A DNA stretch of 8,646 bases from Candidatus Omnitrophota bacterium (lineage in GTDB: Bacteria > Omnitrophota > Omnitrophia > Omnitrophales > Abzuiibacteriaceae), in NCBI GenBank assembly GCA_016206995.1, contig JACQQN010000138.1, positions 1 to 8,646 of the forward strand, read 5' to 3'. The notes beneath the pieces are model-generated. The model searched no databases. It saw only the letters and a list, made by a program, of their open reading frames with translations, and was not told the origin of the DNA. The translations under genes were made by a program, and so were the position numbers. Every line of letters starts with the position of its first letter. Positions within the stretch are counted from its first letter, which is position 1. Shown here piece after piece: positions 6,285 to 8,646 of the stretch.

Positions 6285-6354
6285 TGTAGGGGCGACCCCC
6301 TGTGGTCGCCCGAGATCAATTCAAGCGGGCAGGCGCGGGGGCCTGCCCCCTACA
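6285..6354. repeat. REP-like double-hairpin palindromic element
   Basis: This 70-nt GC-rich element lies between the iPGM-like gene and lysC, in an otherwise AT-leaning operon. It is bounded by perfect 8-bp inverted ends, TGTAGGGG (6285-6292) and CCCCTACA (6347-6354). Inside are two hairpins with 8-bp stems and 6-nt loops: GGGCGACC/GGTCGCCC (6290-6311) and GGGCAGGC/GCCTGCCC (6327-6348). This resembles dispersed REP/BIME or small MITE-like repeats known from many bacterial genomes. No U-run follows, so it is not a typical intrinsic terminator. It may affect mRNA stability or the apgM-lysC expression ratio. No second copy exists in this window. Confidence 0.75.
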
Positions 6355-6372
6355 GATAAAGAATTTAATCCA

Positions 6373-7593
6373 ATGGCCTTAATTGTTCAAAAATATGGTG
6401 GCAGTTCAGTTGCCAATGCCGAGCGCATTCAAAATGTCGCAAAGCGTGTTGTTGAAACGAAACGTAAAGGGAATAAGCTGGTTGTTGTTGTTTCCGCGCT
6501 GGGCGATACGACTGACGAATTGGTTGATTTAGCACATCAAATCACACCGTCGCCGAACAGCCGTGAAATGGACATGCTTCTTTCAACCGGCGAACAGATT
6601 TCCGTAGCGCTTCTTGCGATGGCGATTCATCAATTGGGCGAGAAGGCGATTTCGTTTACAGGGCCACAAGTGGGAATTATTACGGATCTGACGCATACGA
6701 AAGCAAAAATTCTTGATATCAACACAACACGAATCAACCAAGCGCTTCGAGAAGGAAATATTGTCATTGTTGCCGGGTTTCAGGGGAAGGCAATCAACGA
6801 AGAAATCACAACGCTGGGCCGTGGAGGTTCCGATTTAACAGCAGTTGCGCTCGCCAAGGCAATACGTGCAAAGCGATGCGAAATTTATACAGACGTCGAC
6901 GGCATTTACACGGCAGACCCACGCGTGGTACCAGATGCCAAGCGGATCGATGTGATCAGTTATGATGAGATTTTAGAGCTTGCGGCGCTTGGTGCTAAAG
7001 TGATGCAATCGCGTTCAATCGAAGTTGGAAAAAAGTTTAATGTGCCAATTTGGGTAAAATCAAGCTTGTTGAAACACTCGAATGGAACTTTAATTACAAA
7101 GGAGAGTAAATCCATGGAAGAAGCGTTGGTGAGTGGCGTTGCACTCAATGAGGATGAAGCCAAGATCACAATTTTTGAGGTACCCGACAAACCCGGCGTC
7201 GCCGCAAAAATTTTTAAGATTTTGGCAGATAATAAAATTAATGTCGACATGATCATTCAAAACAAGACACAAACTAAAACAACGGATATTTCGTTTACCG
7301 TTTATAAAAGCGAACTTGACGCAGCTCTTCAAGCAATCGAAAAAGCACGTAAAGCCGTCCAGGCGTCGCACACTGCTTGTGATAAGAATATTTCGAAAGT
7401 GAGCGTGGTGGGTGTTGGCATGAAATCGCATTCCGGAGTTGCGTCGACGATGTTTGACGCACTTGCAAAAAAGAAAATCAATATTGAAATGATCTCGACA
7501 TCAGAAATCAAAATTTCAGTTGTCGTTCATGCAAATAAAGGAAAAGAAGCAGTTAAGGTTTTGCATCACGCGTTTCAATTAGGAAAGAAATGA
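6373..7593 (+). CDS. lysC: Aspartate kinase with two C-terminal ACT domains
   Basis: This 406-residue enzyme phosphorylates aspartate with ATP, the first step towards lysine, threonine, methionine and diaminopimelate. KYGGSS at residues 7-12 is the kinase start motif, STGEQIS at 71-77 and TLGRGGSDLTA at 147-157 are the nucleotide and substrate loops, and TDVDGIYTADPR at 173-184 is typical. Two ACT regions follow, at about 262-335 (FEVPDKPGVAAKIF) and about 346-405 (VGVGMKSHSGVASTMF). Their usual role is feedback inhibition by lysine and/or threonine; the effector cannot be told from sequence. The domain layout and length match Bacillus and Corynebacterium LysC of the alpha2beta2 type. The start at 6373 gives the standard N-terminus but has only weak AAAGAA upstream, while an internal start has a much stronger site (listed separately). 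It follows the REP-like element and overlaps cimA by 4 nt. Confidence 0.95.
   Translation: MALIVQKYGGSSVANAERIQNVAKRVVETKRKGNKLVVVVSALGDTTDELVDLAHQITPSPNSREMDMLLSTGEQISVALLAMAIHQLGEKAISFTGPQVGIITDLTHTKAKILDINTTRINQALREGNIVIVAGFQGKAINEEITTLGRGGSDLTAVALAKAIRAKRCEIYTDVDGIYTADPRVVPDAKRIDVISYDEILELAALGAKVMQSRSIEVGKKFNVPIWVKSSLLKHSNGTLITKESKSMEEALVSGVALNEDEAKITIFEVPDKPGVAAKIFKILADNKINVDMIIQNKTQTKTTDISFTVYKSELDAALQAIEKARKAVQASHTACDKNISKVSVVGVGMKSHSGVASTMFDALAKKKINIEMISTSEIKISVVVHANKGKEAVKVLHHAFQLGKK
7098..7104 (+). promoter_or_regulatory. Strong internal Shine-Dalgarno site within lysC
   Basis: AAAGGAG lies 9 nt before an in-frame ATG at 7114 (Met248). It is stronger than the site before the full-length lysC start, and is positioned as for a separately translated beta subunit. 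Confidence 0.65.
7114..7593 (+). CDS. lysC: Probable aspartate kinase beta subunit from internal start
   Basis: Translation from the in-frame ATG at 7114 would give a 159-residue protein made of the two ACT domains only, beginning MEEALVSGVALNEDEAK. In Bacillus subtilis and Corynebacterium glutamicum, lysC is known to yield such a beta subunit from an in-frame internal start near codon 250, giving alpha2beta2 enzymes. Here the start is codon 248, just after the kinase domain ends with NGTLITK, and it has AAAGGAG at 9-nt spacing. The beta chain would serve as the regulatory partner binding the feedback amino acid. This is an overlapping product, inferred from the binding site and precedent, not a separate gene. 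Confidence 0.6.
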   Translation: MEEALVSGVALNEDEAKITIFEVPDKPGVAAKIFKILADNKINVDMIIQNKTQTKTTDISFTVYKSELDAALQAIEKARKAVQASHTACDKNISKVSVVGVGMKSHSGVASTMFDALAKKKINIEMISTSEIKISVVVHANKGKEAVKVLHHAFQLGKK

Positions 7594-8646
7594 AGAAAAT
7601 CGAGATTTACGACACAACGTTAAGAGACGGCACACAAGGAGAGGGAATTAGCCTTTCGCTGGGCGATAAGCTTTTGCTTGCGAAGCGGCTGGATGCTTTT
7701 GGTGTGGATTACATCGAAGGCGGTTGGCCCGGTTCCAACCCGAAGGATATGGCATTTTTTAAAGAATCGAAGAAAATCAAATTCAAACATGCCAAAGTTG
7801 CTGCATTTGGTTCGACAAGGCGTGCTCATGTTAAAGTGGCGAGCGATGACCAAGTCAAGCTTCTGTTGGAAGCGCAAACCAAAGTCATCACCATTTTTGG
7901 AAAAAGTTGGGATTTTCACGTTCAAGAAGTATTTAAAACTTCGCTGAAAGAAAACTTAGTGATGATTCGCGATACTGTTGACTTTTTAAAATTGAAAAAA
8001 CGTTACGTCATTTATGACGCAGAACATTTCTTTGATGGGTTTCACGAAAATCCCGAATATGCCATTCAAACCATCCGTGAAGCCGCCAAAGCAGGTGCCG
8101 ACCTTATCTGTCTCTGTGATACCAACGGGGGAGGCACGCCGCATCAAATTGCGGTTGCCGTGAAGCGGGCCCGAAAAGCTGTTCGAACCCCTCTTGGCGT
8201 TCATTGTCATAACGATGGCGACTTAGCAGTTGCGAATTCCATTGCAGCAGTCAACCATGGAGCGATTCAAGTTCAGGGGACGATCAACGGCTATGGCGAA
8301 CGCTGCGGAAACGCCAATCTCACAAGCATCGTTCCAGTTTTGCAATTAAAACTTGGTCTTCGCGTGGTTTCTGATAAGAAGTTGAAAGAACTTACGGAAC
8401 TTTCTCATTATGTTGCGGAAGTTTGCAACATGCCGATCGAAAATAACCAACCGTTTACCGGCCAGTCGGCGTTTGCTCATAAAGGCGGAGTCCACGTAAA
8501 TGCCATGATGAAAAACCGAAAGACATACGAACACATCAATCCTGTTGCAATTGGCAATCATACCCGTTTCCTTGTGTCTGAATTGAGCGGGAAATCAAAC
8601 GTGCTTCTGAAGTCAGAAGAGCTTCACCTCGGGCTTTCGAAGGATC
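7590..8646 (+). CDS. cimA: Citramalate synthase, partial (cut by window end)
   Basis: The ATG at 7590 overlaps the lysC stop (ATGA), with AGGAAAG at 7581-7587 upstream. 352 codons are visible without a stop; the family is usually a little over 500 residues, so the C-terminal part is outside. It is a DRE-TIM metallolyase: DTTLRDGTQGEG at residues 8-19 with R12 and D13, YDAEHFFDGF at 142-151, CDTNGGGTP near 176-184, HCHND at 205-209 with metal ligands H205 and H207, and GYGERCGN at 234-241 with N241. The EHFFDG and GYGERCGN motifs and adjacency to lysC favour (R)-citramalate synthase, which condenses pyruvate and acetyl-CoA to start isoleucine synthesis, over 2-isopropylmalate or homocitrate synthase. 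The missing C-terminal domain normally carries leucine-superfamily feedback control. The usual HCHND-SG or -AG continuation is GD here. Confidence 0.9.
   Translation, partial: MKKIEIYDTTLRDGTQGEGISLSLGDKLLLAKRLDAFGVDYIEGGWPGSNPKDMAFFKESKKIKFKHAKVAAFGSTRRAHVKVASDDQVKLLLEAQTKVITIFGKSWDFHVQEVFKTSLKENLVMIRDTVDFLKLKKRYVIYDAEHFFDGFHENPEYAIQTIREAAKAGADLICLCDTNGGGTPHQIAVAVKRARKAVRTPLGVHCHNDGDLAVANSIAAVNHGAIQVQGTINGYGERCGNANLTSIVPVLQLKLGLRVVSDKKLKELTELSHYVAEVCNMPIENNQPFTGQSAFAHKGGVHVNAMMKNRKTYEHINPVAIGNHTRFLVSELSGKSNVLLKSEELHLGLSKD

Noticed and set aside
6285..6354. Intrinsic terminator or CRISPR-like repeat between the iPGM-like gene and lysC
   Set aside because: No U-tract follows either hairpin, and there is one compound element rather than an array with spacers. 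A REP-like element fits better.
7090..7431. 113-codon minus-strand frame inside lysC
   Set aside because: It is antisense to the ACT domains and has no plausible protein features.
7620..7947. Two overlapping frames (minus 7620-7925 and plus 7678-7947) within citramalate synthase
   Set aside because: The cimA frame from 7590 is continuous to the window end and carries all family motifs, so these are shadows.

Overview
The window is a compact, single-direction stretch of bacterial chromosome. All eight protein genes are on the + strand, gaps are short, base composition is moderate to AT-leaning, and Shine-Dalgarno sites and sigma70-like boxes are readable. No RNA gene, insertion sequence, transposase or CRISPR array was seen. 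The order hom - thrC - iPGM-like gene - lysC - citramalate synthase is known from several mostly anaerobic or uncultivated Gram-negative lineages (Omnitrophota- or deltaproteobacteria-like). That placement is a low-confidence inference from gene order and protein style; no marker gene is present.

Layout: (1) 1-95 is a leader with a strong ribosome binding site. (2) 96-551 encodes a small two-helix membrane protein with a HAMP-like tail. (3) 591-2586 holds two adjacent MetE-family genes that together look like a naturally split cobalamin-independent methionine synthase. The first resembles the non-catalytic N-terminal barrel, and the second is a zinc-ligand-complete C-terminal barrel. (4) 2587-2720 is a regulatory-looking gap with a sigma70-like promoter, inverted repeats and a possible 26-codon leader ORF. 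(5) 2721-6282 holds hom, thrC and an iPGM/ApgM-family gene, almost touching each other. (6) 6285-6354 is a REP-like double hairpin. (7) 6373-7593 is lysC with a strong internal ribosome binding site. (8) From 7590 a citramalate synthase gene runs off the window end.

Together the genes cover much of aspartate-family amino acid synthesis. LysC makes aspartyl phosphate, Hom makes homoserine, the MetE pair methylates homocysteine to methionine, ThrC makes threonine, and CimA starts an isoleucine route from pyruvate that does not need threonine deaminase. Aspartate-semialdehyde dehydrogenase and a recognisable GHMP-type homoserine kinase are not in the window. The gene next to thrC, where a homoserine kinase might be expected, is an alkaline-phosphatase-superfamily (ApgM-like) protein. 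By motif comparison it has lost at least four of the conserved metal-ligand positions. That protein, the split MetE and the hom leader region are the most interesting points here.
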